Shown here in pieces: positions 1 through 10,969 of a DNA stretch of 64,000 nt. A program made the translations under genes and the position numbers. Source of the stretch: Gorsachius magnificus. Lineage: Eukaryota > Chordata > Aves > Pelecaniformes > Ardeidae. The notes beneath the pieces were generated by a model, which had not been told where the DNA came from, did no database searches, and was given only the letters and a program-made list of their open reading frames with translations. The stretch lies in contig CM067104.1 in the NCBI GenBank assembly GCA_034008185.1, forward strand, positions 558,001 to 622,000, written 5' to 3'. The first letter of the stretch is position 1, and every line of letters begins with the position of its first letter.

Positions 1-1962
1 GGCAGGAAAGAGTCAGCCTGGGCAAGGGGGGGGGACGGGGCTGGGTCAGGGTCCTCGCCCCGCTCCCCCACCCCGCAGGCGACAGGGGGTCCGGGCAGGG
101 GCCCCTACAAGGTACTGGAAGTCGCAGACCAGCCCCTCCTGGGGATTGTCCCCTGCCAGGAGGGTTTTGCTGCTCGATGTCAGGATGTTGAACTTGCGGA
201 ACCTGCGGGGATGAGAGAGGCCGCGGGTGGGGGGCTGGGACCCCTGGGGGGGGGGGGCACAGCCCTGCCCGCTGCGGCTGGCGCTCGCTCGGCTCTCACC
301 CTTTTATCTTGGGGGGGTCCCTGCAAGAGACAACAGAGCATCAGCAGGGAGCAGGGCCCCGGGACCCCTGCGGCCAGGCAGGGGGGGCCCACCCCCAGGG
401 GTCCTGACCTGTCGATGTGGATTTTGGCCTCCATGTGGTGGTTGCGGTCATGGAGGCGGACGAGCAGGCGGGCGCGGGCTGAGAACTTGCTGGCCGTGCG
501 CAGCACCAGCGGGCGCTTGCAGGCGTTGGGCATGCTGGGCTGCTGCTCCACCACAAAGGCGCTGGGGGCACGGGGAGGGTCAGGGCTGCTCCAGCCCCAG
601 CCCCCCTGACCCCCCCCTCCCCTGTGCCACCCCCACCTCTGCAGCAGGTAGGTGAGCAGCTCCCGCAGCCGCTGCTCCAGGAGGGGGGTCCCATCCCTCA
701 GTGGGTCCCTCTCGTAGGTCACCTTCTGCCGCAGGTCCTCCAGCGCCCGCAGCAGCTGCAGCAGCTGGAAGAGCCCCTGGCCCAGCTCCGTGAACCTGTG
801 GGCACCGGGGGGCTCAGCAGGGGCCAGCCATGACCCCCCCCCGGGCTCGCTGCTGCCGCTCCCGCCAGGCCCCCAGCTCCTGCTGCAGGAAATCCCGCAG
901 GGTCTCGCTGCGCCCCAGAAGCTGCTGCATCTGAGCCAGCACCTCCTGGGGGGAGACGCATGCCTGAGTGGGGGGCACGGGGCGGCCATGCCCCCCCCTG
1001 GCCCAGCCCTGGCCCCCTCTTACCCGCCGCTGCCGATCCAGGATCTGCAACTTGTTCTGGAGGGCTTGGATCTCCTGAGCGTACTGGGGGTTGTTCCTGT
1101 CCTCGCCTGTGGGCAGGGGGGTTGGGGGTTCGGGGGGGCACAGGGGGGCACAGGGCAGTGCTGTCCCATGTCTAGCCCTGGGGCGGGCAGGATTGGGCCT
1201 TACCTGGCAGGTAGTGCACCTTGAAGCAGAAGTCAAAGGCATCCTGCAGGTCCTCCAGGTGCCGGAAAGCGCGTTCGGCCTCCTGGGGACAGAGGGGGGT
1301 GAGGGACCGGGCGCCTTGGGGGGCTCGGGGGACCCTGGGGGGCCCGGGGGGGGCTGTTACCTGCAGGGCTGCATGGAACTCGGCCAGGCGCCGCTGGGCT
1401 CCCGGTCACTCTCTGGGGGTGCACTGGGTGGTGGGGCGGCCCCCCCCTACAGAGACACGGGGTGTTAGGCATTGGCCAGCAGGGTCCCGTGGAGTGGGGT
1501 GGGGTGGAGGGGGGCCCTGCCCTACCTGCCCCCCCGCCTGCCCCAGGCGCAGGATCCGCTGCTCCTCCTGCAGCAGGTTGGCCACCAGGTTGGCAAACTT
1601 CTCCGGACACTCCTCAAACTCGGCCTGCGGAGAGACCAGGGGGGGGTCAGTGGGGTGCAGAGACCCCCGGGCCCCCCCCTCCCTAGCCCCCCCCCTGCCC
1701 ACCTGAAGGTCACGGCGGGCCTTGCGCAGGTTGTGCTTCAGCATGAAGTCCTCGTCGCCCAGCCCCGGGCTGCCCAGGCGCTCGCCCAGCAGCGCCAGCA
1801 AGGAGTGGAAGAAACCCGGGGCCTGACGGCGCCTGGCGCCCCGGGGCAGCACCCCCCCGGCCGGCCCCCCACCGCCATGGGCAGCGCCGCCCCTGCGTAC
1901 AGCTGGTGGACCTGCTCCAGGTAGGTGTTGGCCAAACTCTGCACCTCCTGCCACTGCGCCAT
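1..1962 (-). CDS. STAT2: STAT2, N-terminal half (3' part beyond window edge)
   Basis: Signal transducer and activator of transcription 2, which carries type I interferon signals to the nucleus with STAT1 and IRF9. The start at 1962 opens with MAQW, as in other STAT2 proteins, directly after a CCCCCAG acceptor. Exons read right to left: 1962 to about 1870 (EQVHQLYAG), about 1840-1703 (LLALLGERL, KHNLRKARRDLQ), 1624-1526 (ECPEKFANLVANLLQEEQRI), about 1420-1371, about 1283-1205 (HLEDLQDAFDFCFKVHY), about 1108-1022 and 945-838 (coiled coil), about 797-640, about 560-410 (AFVVEQQPSMPNACKRPLVL, start of the DNA-binding domain), about 325-302, and about 207-115 (GFRKFNILTSSSKTL). SH2 and transactivation parts lie outside. 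STAT2 rather than another STAT is supported by the MAQW start, the RKFNILTS context and APOF next door. About 15-20 codons expected after LYAGAALPM are missing and the frame shifts near 1830-1890. Confidence 0.93.
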
Positions 1963-2530
1963 GCTGGGGGGGCGGGGGGCGTCAGGGCGGCCCCACCAAC
2001 CCCCGGCCACAACACGACCGGGGGATACGAAACCAACGACCCGCACCGGGCACCCCTGCGCCCCACGTACCTGCCTGCAGCACGGTGGTCCCGTGGGTGC
2101 CTCCGCTCCGGCTCGGGCTGGGCCGCGGGAGCGCCGTGGGCTGGCAGCCCCGTCCTGGGGCGGGAGGGACGGTTGGGCAGCGGCGGGGGTTCCGTGCCCG
2201 GGGGTCGCGCTGTCCCGAGCGGCGGCGGCGGCGGCGGCGGCCGGGGCCCCCGGCCCCCCCCGCGCGCCCCGCCCCCCGCCCCCCCCCCCCTGCAGGGCCT
2301 CCCGCCCCGAAGCGGCGCCCTGCAGGCGGGACGGCGGGACGGCGGGCCCCCGGACCCCCCGGGACCCCCGGCCCCGCCGCCGCGCCCGGCTCCCGGGCCG
2401 GGGGGGGGGGGCCCCCCCCCCCCCCCGGGCCCCGGGGCCAGCGGGGTTGCCCGCTTCCCCGAAATGACGTCAGGGGGCGGGGCCAAAGGGGGCACCGGGG
2501 CGGGGGGGGCAGGGACGGGCCGGTGCGGGA
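1963..2530 (-). promoter_or_regulatory. STAT2: STAT2 5' region: noncoding first exon and CpG-island promoter with CRE
   Basis: A minus-strand splice donor (CAG|GTACG) at 2070-2069 marks the end of a probable noncoding first exon, which would splice to the acceptor just before the start codon at 1962. Upstream sequence is almost pure G/C. A perfect palindromic cAMP response element, TGACGTCA, lies at 2465-2472. I saw no clear interferon-stimulated response element. Promoter assignment is inference from position and composition. Confidence 0.55.
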
Positions 2531-2640
2531 CGGGACGGGACGTAGGGACAGGGACAGGCCGTGGGGACAGGCTATAGGGACAGGGACAGGCCATGGGGAC
2601 AGGCTTTAGGGACAGGGCAGGCCATGGGGACAGGGCTGCG
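2530..2640. repeat. Minisatellite, GGGACAGGCC-type units
   Basis: Degenerate tandem units built on GGGACAGG(CC/GCT)(A/G)TGGGGACAGG, roughly 35 bases per higher-order unit, about three copies, between the STAT2 promoter and the APOF 3' end. The rest of 2640-2823 shows no recognisable gene. Confidence 0.7.
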
Positions 2641-2823
2641 GGAGCCAGGGCCGGGCAGGGCACACTGGGACAGGGCTGGCTGCCACCACGTGGCTCAGGC
2701 AAGCCGTCCCTGCGGGGCCAAGGTCCCTGTGCCCCAGGGCAGGGCGGCCCCGCATCGATCCAGTGCCGGCCCCCCCAGACAGGGACAGGGACACAGACAC
2801 GGAGGCAGCTGCCACATGGGGCC

Positions 2824-2829
2824 TTTATT
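2824..2829 (-). terminator. APOF: APOF polyadenylation signal AATAAA
   Basis: AATAAA on the minus strand, overlapping the frame-corrected APOF stop codon (TAA at 2827-2825). The 3' UTR would be extremely short. Confidence 0.7.
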
Positions 2830-3730
2830 CACACCATGAGCACGGGGCCGCTGTGGGCGGTGGGGGCTGGCGGGGGGTCCCCGTCCGGAACCCCCGCACC
2901 CCGGCCTTCAGCCCCGGCTGCAGCCCCAGGGCCAGGGGGCTGCCGGTGCCGGGGGCCAGGCCGGCCCAGACCCTCGGCGACCTCTAGGGCCCGCGTGGAA
3001 GCCAGGGCCTCGCAGCCCGGGAAGGCGAGAGGCTGGTGCCCAGGCTGTAGAAGGTGCTGACGCCCGGCACCCACTCCAGCACCCTGTGAGCCTCCCGCTC
3101 CCCCGGCGGGTTGCAGGCATCCTCATCCTCCCGCCGGCGCCGGTGGGCACGGCGGCACGGAGGCAGCCAGGCGTTGGTCATGGCCCCCGGGAGCCCCTCG
3201 GCCAAGGGCGCCGTGACCGGCACCCTGGGCGGAGGGGGGTGGGTGCCGGCCACGGGCGCCTGGAGCTGGGTGGGTGCCACGCAGGGCTGCGCCGTGGCAG
3301 AGCCCCCCGGCCGCGCCAGGCTGAGGAGGAGGAGGGGCAGAGCCCTGGGGGCCGAGGCGTCCCGCAGCCGCGCCAGCCCCCGCAGCAGCGCGGCGGCCGT
3401 GGCGGGGCCCAGCTCCTGGGACAGCCCCAGCACCTCCGCCTCGGCCTGGGGCCCGCAGGCGGCCCCGCTCAGCGCCAGCGCCATGGCGGCACGGGCCAGG
3501 GCGCGGGGCGGTGGCGGGAGCTGGGTGAAGCCAGGCAGGGCTTCGGGGCGCAGGGCTTGGCACAAGCCCCCACGCCCCGGCAGGGCCCGTGGCGGGATGT
3601 GCTCTGCTAGCTCCACCAGCAGTGCCCGTGCCGCAGCCCGGGCATTGGCACCCGGCCCCGTGGGGACAGCGGAGAGGGCGCTGCCCCCCAGGCTGAGGAG
3701 GAGCAGGAGGAAGAGCAGAGCCCGGGGCAT
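2825..3730 (-). CDS. APOF: Apolipoprotein F, frame broken near the C-terminus
   Basis: APOF is a secreted lipoprotein-associated protein that modulates cholesteryl ester transfer in mammals. The open frame from 3730 runs to 2984 (248 residues) and begins with a clear signal peptide (MPRALLFLLLLLSLGG). Two stretches align with mammalian APOF: CQALRPEALPGFTQLPPPPR with the following two-cysteine region, and CNPPGEREAHRVLEWVPGVS followed by TFYSLGTSL. After TFYSLGTSL the homologous sequence continues in a second frame (FPGCEALASTRALEVAEG, near 3030-2970), then in a third (SPLALGLQPGLKAGVRG, near 2950-2890), ending at a TAA at 2827-2825. A single complete protein therefore needs two frame corrections. 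Position between STAT2 and TIMELESS matches human. It is either a real gene with consensus errors or a decaying copy; the preserved homology on both sides of each break favours the former. Confidence 0.87.
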
Positions 3731-4229
3731 GGCAGCAGCTCCCGCAGGGCCTGTGGAGGCAGGAGAAGGGGCAGAGCCCCGTCAGCCCCCCACGGCCGCA
3801 GCCCCCTCGCAGCCCCCCAGCACCCCGGCTCACCCGCTCGCTGACGTCCCCTGCCCCGTCCAGCCCGGGGGCCCCTGGGGCTGGCCCTGTCCCCCCCGTC
3901 CCCCAGCGCGGGGACAGGCACCTCCCTGGGGCCAGGGCAGCTCGCGGCCCCAGGGACCCGGCCCCCAGACCCACATGCCAGCCGAGGCCGAGCGCTGCGT
4001 TTATTTATTTATTTGGTCTCTTTCCAGGTTTAAAAGGTGTTCAGAAAAAAAAACAGCTGAGGGAAGAGGGAGCTTGGGGTAAAGCAAGGAAATGGAGACA
4101 CAAGGACAGACACCGGGGAAGGGAACGTGGCAGAGCGCTGCCGCAGCGCCCCTAAAACCAGCTTTAAAACCTGCAGGAAATCCAGAAAACAGCCCAGGGC
4201 CCAGGCTGGGGCAGGGAAGGGGGAACCCC
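3731..4229 (-). promoter_or_regulatory. APOF 5' noncoding region and TIMELESS 3' UTR with poly(A) signals
   Basis: Just upstream of the APOF start lies a minus-strand acceptor (CCTCCACAG, about 3755) and further up a donor (GGTGAGCC, about 3833), so APOF probably has a noncoding first exon near 3833-3960. The TIMELESS 3' UTR runs from the stop at 4230 to overlapping AATAAA signals at about 4000-4013, where the minus strand reads (AAAT)n. The two transcription units are therefore nearly abutting. Confidence 0.65.
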
Positions 4230-7007
4230 TTAATCTTCATCCTCCTCTTCCTCCACGCGGCGGACGCGCTTCCTCCTGCCCAGGGGCTGTGGGTCCTCGT
4301 CCTCATCCTCCTGGGAGGGGGGGGCTGCGGGGGCTGGCTCTGCACCTGCAGGAGCAGGGAGCGGGGAGGGGGCTGGGGGGAGTTGGGGTACACCCCTGCC
4401 TCCCCCCTATCTCCCCAGGACCAGGGATGGGGCAAAGGGGCCGGGGCCAGGTTTGGCTGGGACCCCTCAGCGCCCCGTGCCCAGCTCCCAGCGCTGCCCA
4501 GGGCACCGCAGGGGAAGAGCCCCCGTAGCCCCCGCGGAGAGAGTGGAGGGGCTGAACCCACCTGAGCTCCCATCATCCTCATCCTCGCTGTCAAGCTCCC
4601 GTCGCCTCTTGGTGCCTGGCTGCATGGGGCTGGGGACAGGGACAGGCTCCTCGCTGCAGCAGGGGACAGGGGTTGGCACCGCTCAGTCCCAGACCGGGAG
4701 AACGCAGGGGGGTCTGGATTCACTCCCCAGTCAGGGAGGGGACCCCCCCAGCTCTGGGGGACGGACGGGAGCCCGTTCTCACCTCTCTGAGTCCGATCCC
4801 AGCCCTGCCAGCGGCTGCTCTGCTGACAGGCACAAGAAGAGGGGTTCAGGGCTGGGGCACCCCAGCCCAGCTCCTGCACCCCCAGCCTGGTACCTCACCT
4901 AGATTGGGGTCCTGGCGGCAGCTGGGTGGCTCCTGCAGCCCCTGGGGGGGCCCTGGGGGGTCGGGGCCGTGGTGGGTGATGGAGGCGGCTGCACAGCGGA
5001 GCTGCTGCGGGGTGAGGGCTGCCGGGATGCGCCAGAAGGATTCCTGAGCAGAGAGGGGAGATGCTGCAGAGCCAGGCCGGGAGCGAGGGGACGGGGACGG
5101 GGACAGGGACGGGGACCTCACCTGCTCGCTGGCGGGGGGCCGGAGCCCCAGCTGCCGCAGCAGGGCCCGGAAGCGCCGGTCCTCCATGGCATCCTCGTTC
5201 TCCTCCGAGAGCGGCACCAGCGGCACCGGGTGGGACACGCCTGGATCGAGGGCACCATCAGCCCAGCCCTGGCCCCCACCCTGACCCCCACCCGGCCCCC
5301 TGCCGCTCACCGTCCTCCTCACGGTCCCCAGCCGCCCTCCTCAGGCAGTTCTCCAGCCAGCGCAGGGGCCCAGCCAGGCCTGGGGACAAGGGAGGGTGAG
5401 ACAGGATACGGCCCCGGAGCCAAGCCCGACCGGGGGGGCTCAGAGCCCCTCGCCCACCTTCCTGATGCAGACGATGTGCCAGGCCCAGCCCTGCCCCTTC
5501 CTCAGGCTCCCAGTGCTCCTCCATGGGGCCTTCCTCTGCTTCATCCTCCTCCTCCTCCTCCTCCTCACTGTCCCCATCCTCTGCTGAGCTGTCCTGGGCT
5601 GGCACTGCCAGGGTGCCCGCTGCACTCTGCAGGGACCAGCAGCGAGTGGGTGCCTGTGACAGGGCAGCACCCCCTGGGCACAGCCCGGGCCCCCCCCATG
5701 ACGCCCCCATACCGGCCCAGGGCCTTGGCCCTTCCTCCGGCGCCTCTTGTACAGCTCCTTGCGCTCCGACACCAGCCCCAGCCCCAGAAGCTTCTCCACC
5801 ACGCGAGCCCGTGACCGCCGCGCTGTCAGGTGCTTCATGATGTTCCCCAGGATGTCTGTGGGGAGGGGGGTCAGGGCAGGGGGTGGCAGGGGGATGCCCC
5901 CCCCCCCCGGCCCAGCCCCACCACCCCTGAGCCCTGGAACTCCTCGAAGAGCCGCACCAGCTCCCCCCTGCTCCTGTGTCCACAGCACAAGGCGGGTGCC
6001 GTTCCTGGGGGGGGCACGGCTGTTGGTCCCTGCACCGGGGCGAGGCGGCCGCCCCAGCCAGCCTGGGGGGTCCCCCCCCCGCCAGGGGTCCCCGACCCAC
6101 CTCTCCCGCGGGAAGTCCTTGGCGCGCGGCCCCCCCCCCCCCCCGTCCCCCGGGCCGGGGGGGAGGATGGCGGCGATGACATCCTCGCCTGCGGGAGCAG
6201 GAGGCTGCAGGGACAGAGCCCCCGCCGCCTCCCGGGGGTCCCGCTTCCCCCACCGCGGGGACCCCCAGTACCTTCCACCTCCTTGTACTTCCAATACAGC
6301 TCCCGCAGCTCCTGCTCCTCCTGGGGAGTCCAGGGGGGCACCCGGCTCCTGCCAGCCCTGGGCAGAGGGGAAGGGAGGTGAGGGGAGGTGGGGGAGGGCG
6401 CAGCCCCCCCCCCCCAGCCACACTCACCCCTCTCCCTCCTGCAGGGAGCCGTAGCCCTCGGTCATCTCGCGGACGGCTGCTGGGCTCTTCCAGAAGAGCA
6501 GCTCCACGAAGGCCTTCTTGTTGGTGGCCGCCAGCGCAAAGAACTTGCCCAGGACAAACTTGGCCAACGCCACCAGCTCCACGGAGCGGGAGCGGGAGGC
6601 GGTGGAAGCAGGGGGGGGGGGGGGGGGGGGGGCGGGGGCCCTGGCTGACCTGGTGTGCGCTGGCAGCGGGATCGCTGAGGAGGCGGTGGAAGAGGGCAAA
6701 GGGGAGAGCTGGAAGAGCAGGGCCTCCATGCGCAGGTCGCGGGCCAGGCGGTGCAGCAGGCGGGCGGCGCAGTGGTTGGTGCGGGGGCTGTTGCGGGCGT
6801 AGCCCCGCAGCAGCAGCACCAGCGCCCGGACCACGGGGGCGCAGGCGAACCTGCCCCAGCAGCCCCAGTGAGCGGGGCCGCCCTGGCTCGGGGGGCCGCC
6901 CTGGCTCGGGATGCCACCCTGGACCCCCCCTTCCCCGAGCTCCCCATCCCCTCTCACCGTTTCAGGTAGTCGAGGAAGTTGAACTCCTTCTCCAACACCT
7001 GCATAGT

Positions 7008-7040
<33 letters not shown>

Positions 7041-10000
7041 TTCCTCCGGCTCCTCAGCCTCGGGGGGCACATGCCCTGCGGTGGGGGGGTGGTGAGGGCT
7101 TGGAGCACCCCAGCCCAGAGCCCACCGCGCCCAATGCCACCAGCTGGGGACTCACGGGGCAGGGGGGCGAAGAGGATCTCCCGCAGCAGCTGGGTCTCCT
7201 CGGGCGGCCCCGCGTCAGGGGGTCCGAACACGTTCCCTTCGGGCCAGACGTCCCTGGGGAGAGGGGGACAGGCTGGCACTGTGTCCCCACGCCCCTGCCC
7301 AGGTGTGGGACGGGAACCGCGGTGCCGGTACCTGGCGGAGCGGAGCAGCCTCAGGGCCTGGGCGGCCTGGGTGTCCCACAGGCAGCCCTGGATCCGCAGC
7401 AGAGCCTCTGCACGCTGCTCCTCCACCGGCGTCTCCGAGGCGGCATCGAAGGGCACCATGTCCTCGGGGAGGGGCACCTCGCCCTGGGGCAGGACACTGT
7501 CACCCCACGGCCCCCCCAGACACCCAGTGCCCCCCGTGGGGCTGGATCCTTCCCCCTACCTGCAGGCAGGCCTGGAGTTGCGGGGCCAATCCTGCCCAGA
7601 GCTCCTCCAGCTCCTCAGCGCTGGGCGGCTGCGGGGTGAGGGATGTGGACGCCCGTGGCTTCTTCCTCCTCCGTACACGCTTGCTCTGGGGAGCAAGGAT
7701 GGGATCAGGAGGGGCTGCCCGGCCCCCGAGGGACCCCCCCCCGGTGGGGTAGCCGCATCCTACCTGCACCACGAGGCTGGTGCGGCCCCGGCAGAAGCGC
7801 TCCAGCATGCGGAGGAAGAGGTGGGCCGTCTCCACCAGGTCCCGCAAGAAGCTGCGCGGCTGCTTGGTCTCGTCGAACTTGCGGAAGAGGGCGAGGAAGA
7901 GCTCCCGGTACTCCATCAGGTAGAAGATGTTGCCTGGGGAGGAAGGGGTCAGCGGAGGACGAGGTCAGATACCCCCCCCACACTCGCAGGTACAGGCGGA
8001 GGGACAGACGGACTCACTCTTGATGACCTGGCTGCTGTCACGCACCGCCTGCTCGGGGGACCGGTCCATCTCCTGCACCGTGCGCAGCAGCTCCTGGTAC
8101 GCCTTCAGGGCCAGGTGCATCCTGGGGACAGGCAGTGTCAGCGCAAGCCCCAGCGCCCAGGGGGGTCCCAGGCAGCCAGGGGGGGTCCCAGCCCCCAAAC
8201 CTGCGGGCCCAGGTCGCCGCCTCCTTCTTGTCCATCAGCGCCATCTCGTAGTAGGTGGTGAGGTTCTGCTCGATGAAGTGGAAGGCACGGACGCCCACTG
8301 TCTCCGACACCAGCTCAGGGCGGAAGCCCCGGCGGCGGTTGAAGGCCATGAAGAAGGCGGTGGCCCACAGGTAATAGGTCTCGTCGTGCTGCTGAGCCTT
8401 CTCGCGCACCAGCTGGTCCTGGGGGGTGGTGTTGGGGGGGGGGGGGCTCAGCAGAGGTCCCGTAGCCCGGGGAAGGGGTGGCAGCCCCCCCGGCCCCTCA
8501 CCTTGACCAGCAGCATCAGGCGGTTGTAGCAGCCCTCCAGGAAGTCCTGGCAGAAGCGGCACAGGAAGAGCCGGACGTTGCGGGCAGAGCGGCGGGGGTG
8601 CTCGGACTCGGGGGCGGCCTGGCGCCGCCGTGGCACGCGCCGCGTCTCCTTGCCCATGTCGTGGCTGTAGCTTTTCAGCTGCAGGGGACAAACACGGAAC
8701 AGCCAGCCTCGTGCCCCCGTGTCATCCCTGCGCCCCCCCCCCCCCCCCCCGCCCCCCATCGCTGTCTCCGCGCTCACATTGTGCAGGCCCTTGTGGAAGA
8801 CGACGTCCCGGTCCCCAATCGCCTTCAAGCCCTGCAGGACGTAGGAGCCACCGAAGCGGGAGTGCCTGGGGCAGGGGGACGCTGGTTGAGCGGTGCCAGC
8901 CCCCCCACGGGGGTCCCAGCCCTGCCATGGGGGTCCCAGCCCCAACTCACCTGGACGGACGCTGCAGCGCTCGAGCCCTCCTCTCTGCCAGCTCCCGCTG
9001 CCGCAGGGTCTCCAGCTCCCGTGTGTCCTCCCCGTGCTCAGCAGCCGCCTGCCCCTGCCCCAGCGCTGCCAGCTCCTCCGGGCTCTGTGGGCGGTGCCGT
9101 CAGCACCACAGGGGGGGGCCCAAGGGGGTCCCTGTCCCCGCTGCCCCAGCTCACCTGGTCACGGAACATGAGGGAGATGATCTCCAGGACGTGCAGGGCC
9201 CATTGCTGTTCCACCTGGGCGCTGGCCAGGAACTTGAGCAGATCGTCCATCCCGCTGATGTGCAGCGCCCACAGCACCCGGTCGTGCACGCTGGCATCGC
9301 CATCCACACCCTGGGGGGGGACGGTGGGCGGGGATCAGCAGGGATATCAGGGGGGTCCCCAGGGAGCCGGCGCAGCCCCAGACCTGCTGAGTGCCCTAGG
9401 GAAGGGCCCCGTCCCAATACCTGCTCCTCCGTGGGGTCCGGGGGGACGTGCAGCACATTGCGCACCAGCAGCAAGATCCTCTCGATCAGCAGCGTGTCCT
9501 CCTCCTGCCGCTGCTCCCAGTCCTGGGGCGATGGAGCCGTGAGGGCTCCGCGTGGCACCCACGGGACCCCCGGCCCTGCTTGGCAAGGATGGACCCCGCA
9601 GTCCCCACCGGACTCACCAGCTGCAGCAGGTCGTAGAGCTTCTCGCTGAGCACCCCAAAAACTTTCTCACTGGCAAAAGCCTGCAGAAACCCCTGTGTGA
9701 GGCTGGGGGGGCCCAGGCAGAGCCCCCCGCCCAGGGGCCGTGCCGGGGGCCCCTCCCTGGGCAGACTCACCTCTTTGTAGGCCTGGAGGTAGGACAGGAC
9801 CTGGAGGAAGTGGTGCCGGGAGGTGGCATCGGGCGGCACTTTGCCAAAGCAGAGCAGAGCCGGCTGCGTCAGGTTCACCATCAGCCTGTGAGCGGGCAGG
9901 GTGGGGGGTGCGTGGGGCCGCTGCTTTACTGGGACCCCCCCCAGGGCCCCCCCGGCCCCCATCCTGCCCCCTCCCCGGTACCTGATTACGGCATCGAAGA

Positions 10001-10321
10001 GCACCTTGTCCTGCGGGTACTGGACCAGGATGGGCAGGAGGTCGTTCTGCAGGATCTGGGCTGCCCCTAGCTGCTGCCGGACATCCCGGGTCTCGTCCTC
10101 ATGGCGCAGGTACCGGATCAGGTCCTTGACGCTCTCTGCGGGGGGGGGGGGAGAGGGGGCCGGGGCCGTGAGCCCCCGGGGTCGGGAGCCCCCGCCGCCC
10201 CCCCAGCCCCACCGCCCCACCTACCCAGGCAGTCGGGCTCCCGGTGGTAGACGTCCCCTTCCAGGTAGCCCAGGGCGCTGCAGGTGGCCAGCAGCTCGCA
10301 GTTCATCATGTACCAGTCCAT
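4230..10321 (-). CDS. TIMELESS: TIMELESS, replication fork protection complex subunit
   Basis: TIMELESS pairs with TIPIN to stabilise replication forks, couple polymerase to helicase and signal to CHK1. The start at 10321 gives [18 protein letters not shown] within the first exon. Main exons, right to left: 10321-10226, 10135-9982 ([20 protein letters not shown]), about 9885-9775, 9682-9616, 9523-9418 ([16 protein letters not shown]), 9312-9155, 9085-8950, 8867-8779 ([18 protein letters not shown]), 8681-8503, 8419-8201 ([15 protein letters not shown]), 8122-8018, 7933-7764 ([16 protein letters not shown]), 7686-7560, 7485-7332 ([18 protein letters not shown]), 7253-7157, 7077-6957 (long Glu run, then [12 protein letters not shown]), about 6850-6660, 6590-6428 ([15 protein letters not shown]), 6358-6270, about 6190-6110, 5998-5935, 5857-5730 ([20 protein letters not shown]), 5640-5460, 5381-5313, 5240-5121, 5046-4903, then basic/acidic C-terminal exons to the stop TAA at 4232-4230. 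Frame breaks occur near 6701, 6120-6165 and 5963 (see findings). Confidence 0.96.
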
Positions 10322-10795
10322 GCAGCGCGGCGCGGCGCTGGGGACCGGGGGCCTTCTGCGAGGCGGCCGTCAGCGCCACCGTCGGGTGCCGCCCCCGCTC
10401 CCGCCGGTACCGGGCCCGGCCGGCCTCAGGCACCCCCCCCCCTCCCCGGGGCCCCGGCCCGGCCCGCCCCGGCCCCCCGCCACCCCGGAGCGGCGGCCGC
10501 TCCCGACGCCCCCGCCACCCCCCGGCTCCCCGGGCACCAGCCCGTCCCACTCCCCCCCCCGGTTCCGGAGCACCCCCCCCCCGCCCCCGCCCGGCGCTGC
10601 GGGACCGCCCCTCGCAGGAGGGGGGGCAAGCGCGGCACGGGGCGGCGCGCCCCCCCGGGTGGCGGGGGGCGCCTCCCGTCAGCCCCGCGCGGTTGCCGGG
10701 GCGCGGGCCCGGGCCCGGCCCCCCCCCCCCCCGGTCCCTCCCGCTGCTCCGCCCCAGCCCCGGCCCCGGGCCCCGGGCACGGCCGCCAGCGGTTA
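10322..10795 (-). promoter_or_regulatory. TIMELESS: TIMELESS 5' end, CpG-island promoter region
   Basis: Extremely GC-rich sequence directly upstream of the TIMELESS start, with many CpG dinucleotides and no TATA box. The first exon's 5' UTR must lie here. It abuts the MIP 3' end, leaving less than 500 bases between the genes. Inference from composition and position. Confidence 0.55.
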
Positions 10796-10813
10796 CCAAA
10801 ATAAAAGAGCAGG

Positions 10814-10819
10814 TTTAAT
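10814..10819 (-). terminator. MIP: MIP polyadenylation signal ATTAAA
   Basis: ATTAAA on the minus strand about 150 bases after the MIP stop codon. It is the common variant signal and the only plausible one between MIP and TIMELESS. Confidence 0.6.
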
Positions 10820-10969
10820 TCACCGAACACAGAACTCCCGCCGCGGCGGGGCGGCCCCGGGCGGACCGGGGCCCCGCCGCCCCGCACACACACGCACCAC
10901 ACGCCCCGCGGCGGCCCCCCCGCAAGCGGCGGGCGGGCGCGGGGGCCGGGCCGGGCCGGGCCGGCCCCT

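Noticed and set aside
5258..6427. 389-residue minus frame in the TIMELESS 3' half
   Set aside because: It reads through introns of TIMELESS; true exons inside it are in short blocks bounded by splice sites.
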